Assembly (NCBI GenBank): GCA_022432975.1
Contig: CM039515.1
Span: 20,835,554 to 20,899,553 of the forward strand
From: Begonia masoniana
Lineage: Eukaryota > Streptophyta > Magnoliopsida > Cucurbitales > Begoniaceae
Reading direction: 5' to 3'
DNA length: 64,000 nucleotides
A program made the position numbers and the translations under genes. Of the stretch, positions 1 to 11,183 are shown piece by piece (positions within the stretch are counted from its first letter, which is position 1; each line of letters opens with the position of its first letter). Below the pieces are notes generated by a model, which was not told where the DNA came from, did not search any database, and worked only from the letters and a program-made list of their open reading frames with translations.

Positions 1-1187
1 ATCAACTAAACCTCAACATCTGCTGACACCAGTTAGCCCGCCTCAACAGTTTACCAAGCCGAGACATAGATGTACTCCTCCAACCACATCAATCATCTGT
101 GCACTCAGGAAACTCACCTGCAGTGTCCTCAACACCTACATCACAAAACTCATCTATTAGCCTAATGCTAAGTAAGTAAAGCCAACAAGAAATGAAACAA
201 CGAAATATAAATTCCTAATATGCAATTTCTACTTTCTCAACTCAGTTGCTCATGCTTCGTTTCTGTTCAGATCCCCCTGTGAAATTGGAAGTTGGATCAA
301 CTCTCCCAAAGTACATACATCTCTGTCTCATTAAGGGGTGTATTAATTCCCTTAACAGTGAAACTGATTCTCCTGTTCAGATCCCCCTGTTAAATTGGAA
401 GTTGGATTAGCTCTTTCAAAGTACATACATCCCTGTCTCATTAAGGGGTGGATTAATTCCCTTAATAGTGAAACTGATTTTCATGACTGTTTCAATATGT
501 TCAATCCTTACCATGCCAATCATGCATTCAAATTCATTTTCGTATGTTTTAAAACATGATGCATAGAATACAGATTCACACAAGTAATCATAATCCTAAC
601 GTTTTGTGATGTAGGCCCGAAGGCACAAGCAAACTTCACTTACCTGGTCTCCTGGGAAGCTTGTTGAAACCTCTCCCTCGGGAGTTTGCTAAAATTTAGT
701 TCCACAAATCGAACATTAATTTAAACTTTCGTCAAACTTCCTTCTAGCTACCCAGAAAGCTAAGGAAAATAGTTTGGAAGCCCTAATCGTAGTGCATTCC
801 CGATTCAACTCATAAACCGAAACTAGCACTCACATACCGCATTCTCAAAACTTCATTTATCAACCCTCGACAGTTACAATGTAGCAAGAAATGGAAGCAA
901 AACTCACCTAGTTCTGAGGAAATCGCTGGAGGGATCGAAGAGGGTCTCCTTTCGCGCTCTGCTAAGCTGAGGAGCTGAGAGTGGAAGAGGAAATGAAATG
1001 AAACAGTGGCTGCTACCTCATTAACACTTCCCTTAATACGTTATCCACAATATAAATTTGCAATTACCATCTTGCCCCTGCCTAGTCTCTTAATAACTTA
1101 ATCAACATTTCACTCAATTTTAAACCATAAGATTATATACCTCCGTTTAATAACTTATTTTGATTTATATTGAAACCGGGTGTTACA
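1..1187 (-). repeat. T1 3' LTR (family A), partial
   Basis: On the plus strand it ends in ACCGGGTGTTACA at 1187, which is the TGTAACACCCGG start of the LTR on the minus strand. It matches 6747-7934 almost base for base. It carries the same 110-bp tandem duplication (starting GTTCAGATCC at 264 and 374) and the same GTTTTGTGATGTAGGCCCGA block (about 598-617). The missing 3' part lies before position 1. Confidence 0.93.
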
Positions 1188-1202
1188 ATCTACCCTCCTT
1201 AA
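1188..1202 (-). other. T1 polypurine tract
   Basis: Directly next to the 3' LTR; the minus strand reads TTAAGGAGGGTAGAT and then the LTR start TGTAAC. The same tract precedes the T2 3' LTR at 22641-22654. This is the expected primer for plus-strand DNA synthesis. Confidence 0.8.
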
Positions 1203-1222
1203 AAGAATTTTGTCCTCAAAAT

Positions 1223-3258
1223 TCAGTACCTGAATAATTCTGGATGTTGGTCCATCATGTCCTGCTGGCGCTCCCAGGTTGTCTCTTCTACATTCTGGTT
1301 GTGCCATAAGACTTTCACTAGTGGAACCTCTTTGTTGCGTAATACCTTCACTGCGTAATCCAAGATCTTTACTGGTTTCTCTTCATAGGCAAAAGTAGGA
1401 CAAATTTCGAGGTCTTGTTGTTCCATGATTTGGTTGGGATCCCTTATGCACTTTTTCAACATAGAAACATGGAATACGTCATGTATTCCTTCCATAGAAG
1501 CTGGTAGCTGCAACAGATAGGCTGCTCTCCCAACTCTTTTCAGAATAGTGAACGGTCCAATAAATCTGGGGTTCAACTTGCCTTTCTTCCCGAATCTGAC
1601 AACTCCTTTAAATGGTGATACTTTAAGGAAAACTTCATCACCTACTTCAAACTCTAATTCTCTTCGTCTTTTATCAGCATAACTCTTCTGGCAGCTTTGA
1701 GCTGTCAAAATTCTCTGTCGGATGAGGGCAACCTTCTCTACAGTTTGTTGCACAATATTAGGACCAATCAATTGTGCTTCACCAACTTCATCCCAGTACA
1801 AAGGAGATCTGCATTTTCGTCCATATAAGGCTTCATACGGTGCCATTCCTATTGTTGCTTGAAAACTGTTATTGTAAGAGAACTCGACCAATGGTAAATA
1901 TCTACTCCAAGATCCTTGAAAATCGAATACGCATGCTCGGAGCATATCTTCTAAGGTCTGAATAGTCCTCTCGGATTGTCCATCCGTTTGAGGGTGGAAG
2001 GCTGTGCTAAAATTGAGCTGTGTTCCCATAGCCTTGTGCAGACTTTTCCAAAACTTAGATGTAAATCTGGAGTCTCGGTTTGAAACTATTGAACTTGGAA
2101 CTCCATGCAATCTGAAAATCTCTTGCATGTACAATTCAGCAAGCTCATCCATTGAGTAAGTTATCTTAATTGGCAGAAAATGAGCAGATTTGGTTAAACG
2201 GTCAACTATAACCCAGATTGCATCATGTCCCTTTGCTGTCCTAGGTAGTCCAACGACAAAATCCATTGTTATTTGTTCCCATTTCCATTCAGGAACTGGT
2301 AAAGGTTGCAATGTCCCTGAGGGTCTTTGATGTTCAGCCTTGACTTGCTGGCAGACCAGACATGACTCCACATACTCCGCCACACTTCTCTTCATACCTG
2401 GCCACCAATAATGTTGCTTAAGGTTTCTGTACATCTTTGTACTTCCAGGGTGAACTGAGAATCTGGAGGAATGTGCCTCAGATAGGATCTCCTTCCTAAG
2501 CTCAGTATCAGCCGGAACAAACCATCTATTTCGAAACTTGAGAATTCCATCAGCTGAGCAGTTGAAATCCGACTTATCAGTGGAATCTATGCACAACCTA
2601 TACTTATTACTCTCAGTGTCATTCATTTGGACCTCCTTTATTTTCTCCAAAATAGTTGGCCTCAAAGACATGGCCGAAAGCATGGCTGACACACTTGGCA
2701 CAGCTTCCAGGTTAAATCTTTGGAATTCTGTCTCTAAAGCTATCGGTATGTCTAGAGTCAAAGTAGAAACTAAAGGAGTCACTCTACTCAAAGCGTCTGC
2801 CACTACATTCGCCTTGCCAGGGTGGTACTTGATCTCAAAATCATAATCTTTGACAAACTCTAACCACCTACGTTGCCTCATATTCAGTTCTTTTTGCGTG
2901 AAGATGTACTTCAGGCTCTTATGATCCGAAAATATCTCACAGGATTGTCCATACAAGTAATGCCTCCAAATCTTAAGTGCAAATACAACTGCAGCTAATT
3001 CTAAGTCATGGGTAGGGTAGTTCTTCTCATGCGTTTTCAACTGTCTAGAGGCATAAGCTATTACTTTACCACCCTGCATTAACACACCACCAAGACCAAT
3101 TTTGGAAGCATCACAGTAAATAATAAATTTACCATCTTCAGCTGGAAGGGTTAAAATTGGAGCATTGGTTAGTTTCTGTTTCAAGGTCATAAAACTATGT
3201 TCACATTCATCAGTCCATATATACTTCACATTCTTCCTGGTTAACTTAGTAAAGGGGC
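1223..3258 (-). pseudogene. T1 RNase H - integrase - chromodomain-like region
   Basis: This is the C-terminal half of the gypsy polyprotein. Reading on the minus strand, RNase H comes first ([15 protein letters not shown], then [20 protein letters not shown] and [14 protein letters not shown]). Next are the integrase HHCC finger ([11 protein letters not shown] to CLVCQQVK) and the catalytic core ([11 protein letters not shown], then SNRDSRFTS, then [11 protein letters not shown]). A chromodomain-like tail ([15 protein letters not shown] to [11 protein letters not shown]) ends about 35 bases before the polypurine tract. The middle catalytic aspartate of the DDE triad is asparagine here (SNRD instead of the family SDRD), so integrase should be inactive. 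An open frame extends upstream to 3397, but it is out of register with RT; the frameshift lies near 3256. Confidence 0.9.
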
Positions 3259-4232
3259 GTAGCGATCTTTGAAAATCCTTCAATGAACTTTCTGTAATAC
3301 CCTGCAAGTCCAAGGAAACTTCTGATATCCGAAGCATTCTTCGGTTGGGGCCATCCCTTAACTGCTTGAACCTTAGCTGGATCCACAGATATACCATCTC
3401 CAGAGATGACTTGTCCTAAAAAGTGAACCTGGTCCAACCAAAATTCATACTTGGAAAATTTGGCATAAAGTTGGTGCTTTCTCAATACTTCTAACACTAA
3501 ACTCAAATGTTTTGCATGCTCATCCTTAGTGCTAGAATAGATTAGGATGTCATCTATGAATACAATAACAAACTTGTCCAAATACTCGTGAAACACCCTA
3601 TTCATGAGATCCATGAAGGCTGCTGGTGCGTTTGTCAAACCAAAATACATAACCAAAAACTCATAATGTCCATATCTTGTGCGAAAGGCAGTCTTTGGGA
3701 TATCTTCAGATTTAACCTTCAACTAGTAATAACTGGACCTAAGGTCAATCTTAGAGAAAACTCTTGCACCCCTAAGTTGGTCAAATAAGTCATCAATCCT
3801 CGGCAAAGGGTATTTGTTTTTGACAGTTAACTTATTCAATTCCCTATAATCAATGCACATACGCATTGATCCATCTTTCTTTTTGACAAAAAGAACAGGT
3901 GCTCCCCATGGTGAAAAGCTAGGGCGTATGAACCCCTTCTCCAACAAATCCTCTAACTGTTTCTTCAATTCTTTAAGTTTTGTTGGTGCTAGTCTATATG
4001 GATTTTTGGACACAGGCTCGGCACCGGGGTAAACATCTACCACAAATTCAATTTCTCTATCTGGTGGCAAGCCGGGAAGGTCATCTAGGAATACTTCAGG
4101 GAAGTCCTGGACAACTAAGACATTCTTGGGACTTGATTTTTCTACTAGTTGTGTGTCTAAAACACTGGCCAAAAAGCACAAATACTCTTTGCATGGGGAG
4201 GGTCTACAATTGACAGAAGTCATTACAGTCAT
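3246..4232 (-). pseudogene. T1 reverse transcriptase
   Basis: RT of the gypsy polyprotein. It begins with the linker [20 protein letters not shown] and [20 protein letters not shown], continues through [20 protein letters not shown], and contains the active-site motif FIDDILIYS (YxDD type, with F) and [19 protein letters not shown]. One TAG stop at 3723-3725 interrupts the frame at a glutamine position (family context [10 protein letters not shown]), explained by one C-to-T change. The frame is lost near 3256, where RNase H continues in another frame. The protease/RT junction is also broken by a TGA just before 4275. Confidence 0.9.
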
Positions 4233-4274
4233 TTCCTTACTCTTCTTCAGAGCTTGGAAAGTATGGTTTAAACC

Positions 4275-5099
4275 TCAAGGGGGTTGAAAACTAACAATTC
4301 CAGTCCTACAATCTATTGTGGCATAATGCTTAAACAACCAATCCATTCCTAGGATTACGTCAAATCCCATTATATCCATAATAATGAGATCAGCAGGCAG
4401 ACTCACGCTTCCTACTAGCACATCGCTGTCAAGCATCACTTGGTCAGAGTGCATGCGTTCACCAGAAGGCAATGCAACATTAAACACATGCAGGGAAGGG
4501 GTAAACGGCACATCTAACTTAACAGCAAATGCATATGCTATAAATGAATGCGTTGCACCAGAATCTATCAAAGTAAAAGCAGGCACAGAGTTGATCAGTA
4601 TAGTACCTGACACTACAGCAGGCTGTTCTTCACCCGACTCCGTCATGGAGAATATTCTTGGTTTGATCATAGCAGGGCCATTCTTAGGAATTGGACAGTC
4701 TCTGCTAATATGGACGATTTTGTTACAATTATAGCACCTGGTGATTCTAGGCTTCGAGCACTCCTTGACCGTGTGTCCAACCTCCTCACAGTTGAAACAC
4801 TTTCCCAAGCCCAGTCTGCATTCTCCCGGGTGGTACTTCAGACACTTAGGACATTGGGGAAATTTCCTGACGTTCTGCACCTTTCCCCCTGATCCTTGGC
4901 TATTTTGGCCTTCAATTGGCCTCTTCGTTCCCCTTTGCTGGTGTGGCTGGTTAAACCTTTGTGGGACCTCCTTTGGTTTAGCACACTTCCCTTCAGCTTC
5001 TTCCACTTCCAGAGCAGTGGACACAACTTCACTGAACGTTAAACCTTTAATGCCACAGAATTTGACTCCTCGATAAATCTCCGGCTTCAGTCCATGCAC
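4275..5099 (-). pseudogene. T1 gag C-terminus (two zinc knuckles) and protease
   Basis: This segment starts in the conserved MHGLKPEIYRGVKFCGIKGL of capsid, then has a basic linker and two CCHC knuckles, CFNCEEVGHTVKEC and CYNCNKIVHISRDC, which bind the element's RNA. An aspartic protease follows, with active site LIDSGATHSFI and the flap-side motif MDIMGFDVILGMDWL. A TGA just before 4275 ends the frame; one G-to-A change from TGG would explain it. It is in another frame from gag N-terminal, with the shift near 5095-5105. T2 (12084-13731) shows the same domain order. Confidence 0.9.
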
Positions 5100-5734
5100 G
5101 ATTTGAACATCTTATCCTCGTCCTTATGAGCAAAATGTCCAGCAAACCTGGACAAGGACTCAAATTGCCTACTATACTCTGCCACCGACCCTGTCTGCTT
5201 CAAATTCAGAAATTCCAACTTCTTTGCGATTTGGACAGTGCTGTTGAAATATTTCCCATAGAAAATATCCTTGAATTGTGACCAAGGCATTGACAAAACA
5301 TCTGTGGTGGTCTCTATTGTTTCCCACCAGAGTTGAGCTTCACCAGCTAGATGAAAGGTTGCCAGCGTGACCTTGTCTTCTTCTCCTATGTTGGCACACC
5401 TAAACATACTTTCGATCTTTCTAAGCCATCCTTCAGCAACAACAGGATCAGATGACTGACCATCAAACGTGGGTGGTCTTAGTCTCCGGAATCTATCTCC
5501 AGAATGTTCACTTCTAGAACCCGAGTTGGCATTTCCTTGTGCTTCTCTGTTCAACAACACTCCTAATTGATCAGACTGTTGATGCACTATATCAGTCTGC
5601 TGACGCATCAATTCTGTCAGCTGCCTAATCACACTAGGCTCCTCCTCGCCTCTCACATTTGGCACTTCTCTAGGCACTCTAGGTCTCCCTGGGCGTCTGG
5701 CCATTATACTAAATTCCTGTACAGGGTTAGTCAC
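5087..5734 (-). pseudogene. T1 gag, N-terminal (capsid) part
   Basis: A capsid-type Retrotrans_gag protein of about 215 codons. It shows RLRPPTFDGQSSDPVVAEGW, then LATFHLAGEAQLWWETIE, then KYFNSTVQIAKKLEFLNLKQ and SVAEYSRQFESLSRFA, all hallmarks of the family that builds the virus-like particle. The likely functional start is the internal ATG at 5702-5704 (MARRPGRPRVP), because the upstream residues are not family-like. A frameshift near the end disconnects it from the zinc-knuckle part. It follows the primer-binding site by about 110 bases. Confidence 0.9.
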
Positions 5735-5843
5735 ACTCTTAAGTATCTATCAACTAAGGGTAATGTAAACACTTACAGTTGTTGAAGTACTTCCATGCAA
5801 CGACCGGCACTGATGAGTAATCTTTTGAACAGTTTAACTGAAT

Positions 5844-5856
5844 GTCTCTGATACCA
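5844..5856 (-). other. T1 primer-binding site (initiator-Met tRNA)
   Basis: The minus strand reads TGGTATCAGAGAC three bases after the 5' LTR end. It matches the complement of the plant initiator tRNA-Met 3' end (TGGTATCAGAGC) with one late difference. This fixes T1 as minus-strand and 5860 as the LTR boundary. Confidence 0.88.
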
Positions 5857-6189
5857 CACTGTAACGCCCCGAGTTTTCTGAACCCGGTTCGCTACATAAA
5901 GCTTGATCATGACTAAGAAATCTCTCTTTTTTTTTAAAAAATAAACTTTGCCCGACAGTTAAATTTGACATTTTCTAAAAGCTCAAAATATTTAAATCTT
6001 GCAGCGGAAATTCGTTTAAACAAGAATAAAATTAACAAAGACCACGTTAAAAAAAACGTTAGAAATCTTAAGAAACAATCGATTAAGAAGCAAAGGTTTA
6101 ACTCGTGAAAATACTTTAAAAATCAGAAAAGTCAAACTCGTCGTCCGCTTGAACAAAGTCAACAAAAGGAGAAGGCTTTTTGGAGACTT

Positions 6190-6470
6190 GATCCGGTTGC
6201 TAAACGACAAAACATAAATTTAGTCATCCGATCAGTCTAACAGGGACATCCACCGGTCACTAAACGACAAAATATAAATTTAGTCATCCGGTCAGTCTAA
6301 CAGGGACATCCACCGGTCACTAAACGAAAAAATATAAATTTAGTCATCCGGTCAGTCTAACAGGGACATCAACCGGTGAAATCATCCGGATGATCTCCTC
6401 ATCCGAATGACTTTCTCTATATCAACCGGTGACGTCATCCGGATGATCTCCTCATCCGAATGACTTAACC
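6190..6470 (+). repeat. 60-bp tandem repeat and 52-54-bp repeat pair inside T1 5' LTR
   Basis: Three nearly identical 60-bp units (lines at 6181, 6241 and 6301 match column for column) contain CACTAAACGACAAAATATAA and TAGTCATCCGGTCAGTC. They are followed by two units starting CAACCGGTGA (about 6370 and 6422) that share CATCCGGATGATCTCCTCAT. TCATCCG and CCGGTGA words recur in the 3' part of the family A, C, D and F LTRs. Confidence 0.9.
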
Positions 6471-7010
6471 CTTAATATCTGACGAGCAAAAGCTCGACAT
6501 CAACGGGCGACTAAAACACTCGACATCATCCGATAGAAAAACAGGCACAACTCTAACTACAGACAGAAATTTTTCTTGCCTCTCCAAGACCTTTCAAAGA
6601 CAATTCAAACCATTCCATTAATCAAATCCAGTAAAAACCAACTCTTAAAACTCAACAGGTTGCTAGAATTGATAATATTCAAAATATATTCGAAATACTA
6701 AAATCTCTACTGTCGTGAAAACTCGACCTACTCAGACTAGATCATTATCAACTAAACCTCAACATCTGCTGACACCAGTTAGCCCGCCTCAACAGTTTAC
6801 CAAGCCGAGATATGGATGTACTCCTCCAACCACATCAATCATCTGTGCACTCAGGAAACTCACCTGCAGTGTCCTCAACACCTACATCACAAAACTCATC
6901 TATTAGCCTAATGCTAAGTAAGTAAAGCCAACAAGAAATGAAACAACGAAATATAAATTCCTAATATGCAATTTCTACTTTCTCAACTCAGTTGCTTATG
7001 CTTCGTTTCT

Positions 7011-7230
7011 GTTCAGATCCCCCTGTGAAATTGGGAGTTGGATCAACTCTCCCAAAGTACATACATCCTTGTCTCATTAAGGGGTGGATTAATTCCCTTA
7101 ACAGTGAAATTGATTCTCCTGTTCAGATCCCCCTGTTAAATTGGAAGTTGGATCAGCTCTTCCAAAGTACATACATCCCTGTCTCATTAAGGGGTGGATT
7201 AATTCCCTTAACAGTGAAAATGATTTTCAT
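7011..7230 (+). repeat. 110-bp tandem duplication in T1 LTR
   Basis: Two units start GTTCAGATCCCCCTGT at 7011 and 7121, and both contain TTAAGGGGTGGATTAATTCC. The equivalent pair in the left LTR starts at 264 and 374. It lies in the candidate second intron of the LTR. Confidence 0.9.
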
Positions 7231-7750
7231 GACTGTTTCAATATGTTCAATCCTTACCATGCCAATCATGCATTCAAATTCATTTTCGTATGTTTTAAAA
7301 CATGATGCATAGAATACAGATTCACACAAGTAATCATAATCCTAACGTTTTGTGATGTAGGCCCGAAGGCACAAGCAAACTTCACTTACCTGGTCTCCTG
7401 GGAAGCTTGTTGAAACCTCTCCCTCTGGAGTTTGCTCAAACCTAGTTCCACAAATCGAACATTAATTTAAACTTTCGTCAAACTTCCTTCTAGCTACCCA
7501 GAAAGCTAAGAAAAATAGTTTGGAAGCCCTAATCGTAGTGCATTCCCGATTCAACTCATAAACCGAAACTAGCACTCACATACCGTATTCTCAAAACTTC
7601 ATTTATCAACCCTCGACAGTTACAATGTAGCAAGAAATGGAAGCAAAACTCACCTAGTTCTGAGGAAATCGCTGGAGGGATCGAAGAGGGTCTCCTATCG
7701 CGCTCTGCTAAGCTGAGGAGCTGAGAGTGGAAGAGGAAATGAAATGAAAC

Positions 7751-7785
7751 AGTGGCGGCTACCTCATTAACACTTCCCTTAAATA
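7751..7785 (-). promoter_or_regulatory. TATA-like box and TGTAGCCG motif of T1 5' LTR
   Basis: The minus strand has TATTTAAGG (7777-7785) followed by GTAGCCGCCACT (7751-7762), about 15 bases apart. The same pair is found in other family-A LTRs and, with a better TATA box, in families C and D. This is a plausible RNA polymerase II core promoter with start-site region; the start itself is inferred. Confidence 0.5.
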
Positions 7786-7934
7786 CGTTATCCACAATAT
7801 AAATTTGCAATTACCATCTTGCCCCTGCCTAGTCTCTTAATAACCTAATCAACATTTCACTCAATTTTAAACCATAAGATTATATACCTCCGTTTAATAA
7901 CTTATTTTGATTTATATTGAAACCGGGTGTTACA

Positions 7935-9018
7935 TTTATAAACCGTATTTGTAAAATGTTTTATTAAAGCTTTTAATTGCACGTTATAGAAATCGTTTGA
8001 AATGGTTTAGGTTTGATATGGATATGCTCGAGTTTTAGAGCTATCCACGCGGTTGGATTCCGCAAAGTCCGCTGCAAGTTGGTCGAGTTTAGGAAACGTT
8101 TTGGTTGGATTTAAGATATAGTTTCATGGTGTTGATGGATAAGAAAAATGGTAAGAATGTATTAAGTTTACTCTCTGGAGTCGGATTCCAGAGAGTTGCA
8201 TTGAAGTGTTTATTCCAGGTAGCTCAAAAGTGTTTGCTCTCTAGAATTTGTAAAGGAAATGGTAGGCGACTGGGCGCCATGTGACGAGGGGCGACTAGCG
8301 CCCGATCGCCAGGCACCAAACGCTACCAGCGACTGATCACTGGTAGCGTGCCAGCGACTGATCGCTGGGCAGACAAGGCTGCTCAGCGATCGAGCGCTGA
8401 GACCAATCGCTGATGCAGCGATTGGTCGCTGCTCATCCATCCTCAGCAGAATGACACTTCTGCCCTCTCTTCTGTTTTAATTGAAATTAGTTTGACATAT
8501 AGTTTTATTTAATGGTTTCAATTGTTTTAAATGGTTTTATACTAATTGTTTTCGATTTCGGTTTAGGTTACGCTATTAGTATAGAGTTTATTTAAAGTGC
8601 GATTGATCGATCGCTGTACATCATTGTGGCGATCGATCTCCATGAAAAATGGAGATCGATCGCCAATATAAATACAAAAGTCAGCGATCGATCTCCAAGA
8701 AAAATGGAGATCGATCGCTAGCTATAAAGTGGCAAGCGCACTGTTCACGCACTGTTCACTGTTACTGTTCACAGGTACTGTTCACGGCACTGTTCACGGG
8801 CACTGTTCATGGCACTGTTCACCGAAAAAAAAAAAAATAATAAACATAAAAATAATTTGTTTTTAATGGTTTTTATTTAATTGTTTAATTTTTAAATGTT
8901 TATTTAAAATGATTTGTGTTTTGTTTTATTATAAAATAGATTACGGTTTATTGAGATAAAAAAAAAATATATAAATATATAGGTACGGGAACCTGGGTAC
9001 AGTATTAGGGTCGTGACA
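7935..9018 (+). repeat. Family-B LTR, 3' part, interrupted by T1
   Basis: The end TATTAGGGTCGTGACA (about 9003-9018) matches the reverse complement of the copy that starts TGTAACGACCCTAAG at 24492. Both share TTAGAGCTATCCA next to AAGTCCGCTG, an inverted repeat CTCTCTGGA/TCCAGAGAG and CGATCGATCTC hairpins. No PBS follows 9018, so it is a 3' or solo LTR. The other part lies left of the window, because T1 inserted into it. Confidence 0.75.
8172..8822 (+). repeat. Inverted repeats and ACTGTTCAC repeats in family-B LTR
   Basis: Two near-perfect hairpins are visible: arms 8628-8643 and 8649-8664 (16 bp, loop GAAAA), and arms 8683-8697 and 8705-8719 (15 bp). A shorter inverted repeat lies at about 8172-8196. 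From about 8740 to 8822 the word ACTGTTCAC recurs about seven times at short, irregular spacing. Nothing indicates coding. Confidence 0.85.
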
Positions 9019-9850
9019 AATTTAATGCTCGGGGTACTATAGTCCGGCCGGTGAGAGCCCGAGAATTTGTACGGATTTGTTATAGTTATACATGTAGGGT
9101 TGGATTGAGCATGTGTTGTGCATTTTTAACAAATATCATTGATTGTTAAATAATGCGTTGGATTTTCATTGAATGATGATTTTACATGCAAATTCTATTA
9201 ACATTGCATTGGATTTTAGTTGTTGAAATTGATTTCTCACTAATCGATTTATAGCATGCATTTTTATGAAAATGACATGTTTTGTTTTAAACTCAAATAA
9301 TGTTTTCACTTTGATTTCTAAAAAGAGTATGGTAGCATGGGTTGAAGATTGAGCTTGAATTGTGTGGATAGATCCAAAGTTAGCTATTCTAGCTATTAGA
9401 TTTATTTGTTGGGCCATTGGCTCATTATATGGATTATCTTTATTTTTCAAATAGGGAAGGCGTTTACCAAGACCGGAAAGCCAAGGCAAGGTAAAAATAC
9501 AAAGAGGCATAGGTCTGGGGTTTGGGGTCTGTGGAAAGTCACCTAACGTGACTGTTGTGTAATTTATATTTTTATTCGCTTCAGCTAGAGTATTCTGATG
9601 ATGATGTAATTGGTGATGTAGATATTTCAATTTATGAAATATATAGTTGGAATAAATTGAGGATGATCCTATTTCAAGATGCCAAATAGGATTGTGTGGT
9701 CAACGTTTCCAATTAGGGAACATCTGCATGTTTGACTTGGAAGTCGTGGTCTTTGTTGACCAGGTCGTCGTCGTTGTCGCTGGTTTGAAATAATCTCACC
9801 TTGAGAATCCTATCCGTTGGGATCCGACTGGGGCCGGGTCGGGTCCTGGA
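9019..9850. other. Unresolved stretch, no gene seen
   Basis: A/T-rich sequence with scattered stops on both strands. It contains no recognisable retroelement domain, LTR terminus or RNA gene. A GGCCGGGTCGGGTCC segment near 9835-9850 could be part of an LTR end but has no matching partner here. It is probably decayed repeat sequence next to the family-B LTR. Confidence 0.5.
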
Positions 9851-10773
9851 AAGTCCACTTTAACATTCCATGGTCAATTTATACATTAAAAACCAATAAC
9901 CAACTCAGATTTATCCAAACCGAACTGCCCTCAAAAGTTTTTTTAAAATTTTGCCTCAACTTTGAAAATTCATAACTTTCTCTACAAATATCGAAATGAC
10001 TTGATTCCAAAAGATATAACTTTCTTAAAGTGTCTAGTTTAACATACCAAAACAATTTTTAAAATGGAAAATATAGATTGCCCGAATAGAGCAAAATCCA
10101 AGCTGACCTATTTTGTCAATTTCTTCAAACCTTAACCAAACTCTAAATCTTTTCCAATACAACTACATACATGCTTCCATAACATGGTTAAGCATCCATT
10201 AGGAGAAAAATCAGCAAGGGATAGAAATTTTTGTGCTTCATTTAGGGTTTACTAAGCCTCCATAACATTTCATAAAACCCATTGAAATAAACACCAAAAT
10301 CCAACATTTAGAGCTATAATTTAGAAACTCATTCAAAGAACACTTAAATCTCACCTTTATGAAGCGAGAGAGAAGAAAAATCCAAAGAAGGAGGGGCTGG
10401 AGCTTCAGCCTTTTACCCAGAACCGAGCAAGAGAGAGCTCGGGCGTGAGGGATAAAATCGTGAGGGAGAGGAGGGCTTGGCGCAGGAGAAAACCAAAACG
10501 AGAGAGGGAGAGGAGAGAGCTGAAAACCATGAGCTACTAGAGGAGAAAGAAAATCGCAGAGAGGGAGAGGAGAGGTTTGTTGGTGGCTGGAAGAAAATGA
10601 TGAGGGAGAGAGAAAAAAATGAGGGTGGCTTTAATGGGTTTTTACCCTTTTACCCTTTCAACTTAAATTTTAACCTATTCCATAATATTTTTTCCCCCAA
10701 AAATTTAATGTTAGTTCAACATAAATTATTAAATACAGAAATTAACTTGTAGGGTAAAATTTCGAGTGTTACA
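9851..10773 (-). repeat. Family-G LTR-like sequence; left edge uncertain
   Basis: The right end AGTGTTACA at 10773 reads TGTAACACTCGAAATTT on the minus strand, an LTR-type start. Inside, the minus strand has a CT-rich leader (about 10380-10640) and a candidate donor AAAG|GTGAGA at 10355/10354, like the exon-1 donors of the other LTRs. It abuts a copia RT fragment at 10774, so it probably inserted there. No matching TSD or left terminus was found. Confidence 0.4.
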
Positions 10774-10996
10774 TTTTCTCTCTCTCCTAGTTTAGACAAG
10801 AATAATCATAATGAAGGAGCTTGTTCGACATATAAAAAGTGAAGAGTCAGATTTGGATGCAGAGAAACCCCAATAGAGAAGAGCATTATAGAGTTTGGTA
10901 TAATAGGTGCGAGGAGACTGCTTAAGACCTTATAGTGCTTTATGCAGGAGACATACAACCGAGGGATGAGATGAACTGATGAAACCAGGAGGTTGC
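10774..10996 (-). pseudogene. Copia C1 reverse transcriptase fragment, part 2
   Basis: The minus strand encodes Ty1/copia RT: QPPGFISSSHPSVVCLLHKA, then GLKQSPRTYYTKLYNALL and SSLFICRTSSF. These correspond to the copia RT block with the LYGLKQAPR motif. A stop replaces Y before GLKQ. It continues from 29931-30184, from which it was separated by T2 (TSD GTTGC at 10992-10996 and 29931-29935). The YVDD active site, expected just downstream, is lost at the family-G LTR junction. This is the oldest layer in this part of the window. Confidence 0.85.
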
Positions 10997-11138
10997 TGTA
11001 ACACCCGGTTTCATTGAACAAATTTACTTAACCAACTTGTAGTGTACGTTTTATGGATAAAATTGGGAGAATTAGTGATTAGGTTAATAAATGATCAAGT
11101 AATGGCATAATGGTAAATAGAGAATTATAGTGATAACC

Positions 11139-11183
11139 TATTTAAGGAAAGAGGTTTTGTGATTAATGCACTGTAGCCGCCAC
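11139..11183 (+). promoter_or_regulatory. TATA-like box and TGTAGCCG motif of T2 5' LTR
   Basis: TATTTAAGG (11139-11147) is followed by CACTGTAGCCGCCAC (11169-11183), 21 bases apart. Transcription would start in or near the second motif, by analogy with the other LTRs. Confidence 0.5.

Larger units (their letters stand above)
1..7934 (-). mobile_element. T1: Tekay/Del-like Ty3/gypsy retrotransposon, left end outside window
   Basis: A minus-strand LTR retrotransposon. The right (5') LTR is 5860-7934 and the left (3') LTR is 1-1187, cut by the window start; the shared stretch aligns with an offset of about 6746 and few differences. Between them lie a primer-binding site, gag with two zinc knuckles, protease, RT, RNase H, integrase and a C-terminal chromodomain-like region, in Ty3/gypsy order. 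The long LTRs and the [24 protein letters not shown] C-terminus fit the Tekay (Del) chromovirus lineage. TTTAT at 7935-7939 is the expected right TSD; its partner is outside the window. The coding region has two frameshifts and two in-frame stops, so it looks dead. It sits inside a family-B LTR (7935-9018). Confidence 0.93.
5860..7934 (-). repeat. T1 5' LTR (family A, 2075 bp)
   Basis: The LTR termini are TG and CA: plus strand TGTAACGCCCCGAG at 5860 and CCGGGTGTTACA at 7934. On the minus strand the order is a TATA-like box (7777-7785), a GTAGCCGCCACT motif (7751-7762), and a candidate donor CTAG|GTGAG at 7654/7653. A 52-bp candidate exon (7390-7441) ends in CCAG|GTAAGTG, followed by the GGCCTACATCAC block and a 110-bp repeat. 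Then come the acceptor GATGTAG (6882) and an 18-bp candidate microexon (6864-6881). The 3' part has a 60-bp tandem repeat and a TGACGTCA palindrome (6430-6437). Confidence 0.93.

Noticed and set aside
8210..8440. 76-codon minus-strand frame in family-B LTR
   Set aside because: Lies in GCGATYG repeat sequence of an LTR; no domain and no equivalent frame in the other copy.
10477..10752. 91-codon plus-strand frame rich in Glu, Arg and Lys
   Set aside because: It is the reverse of a CT-rich LTR leader; composition explains it.
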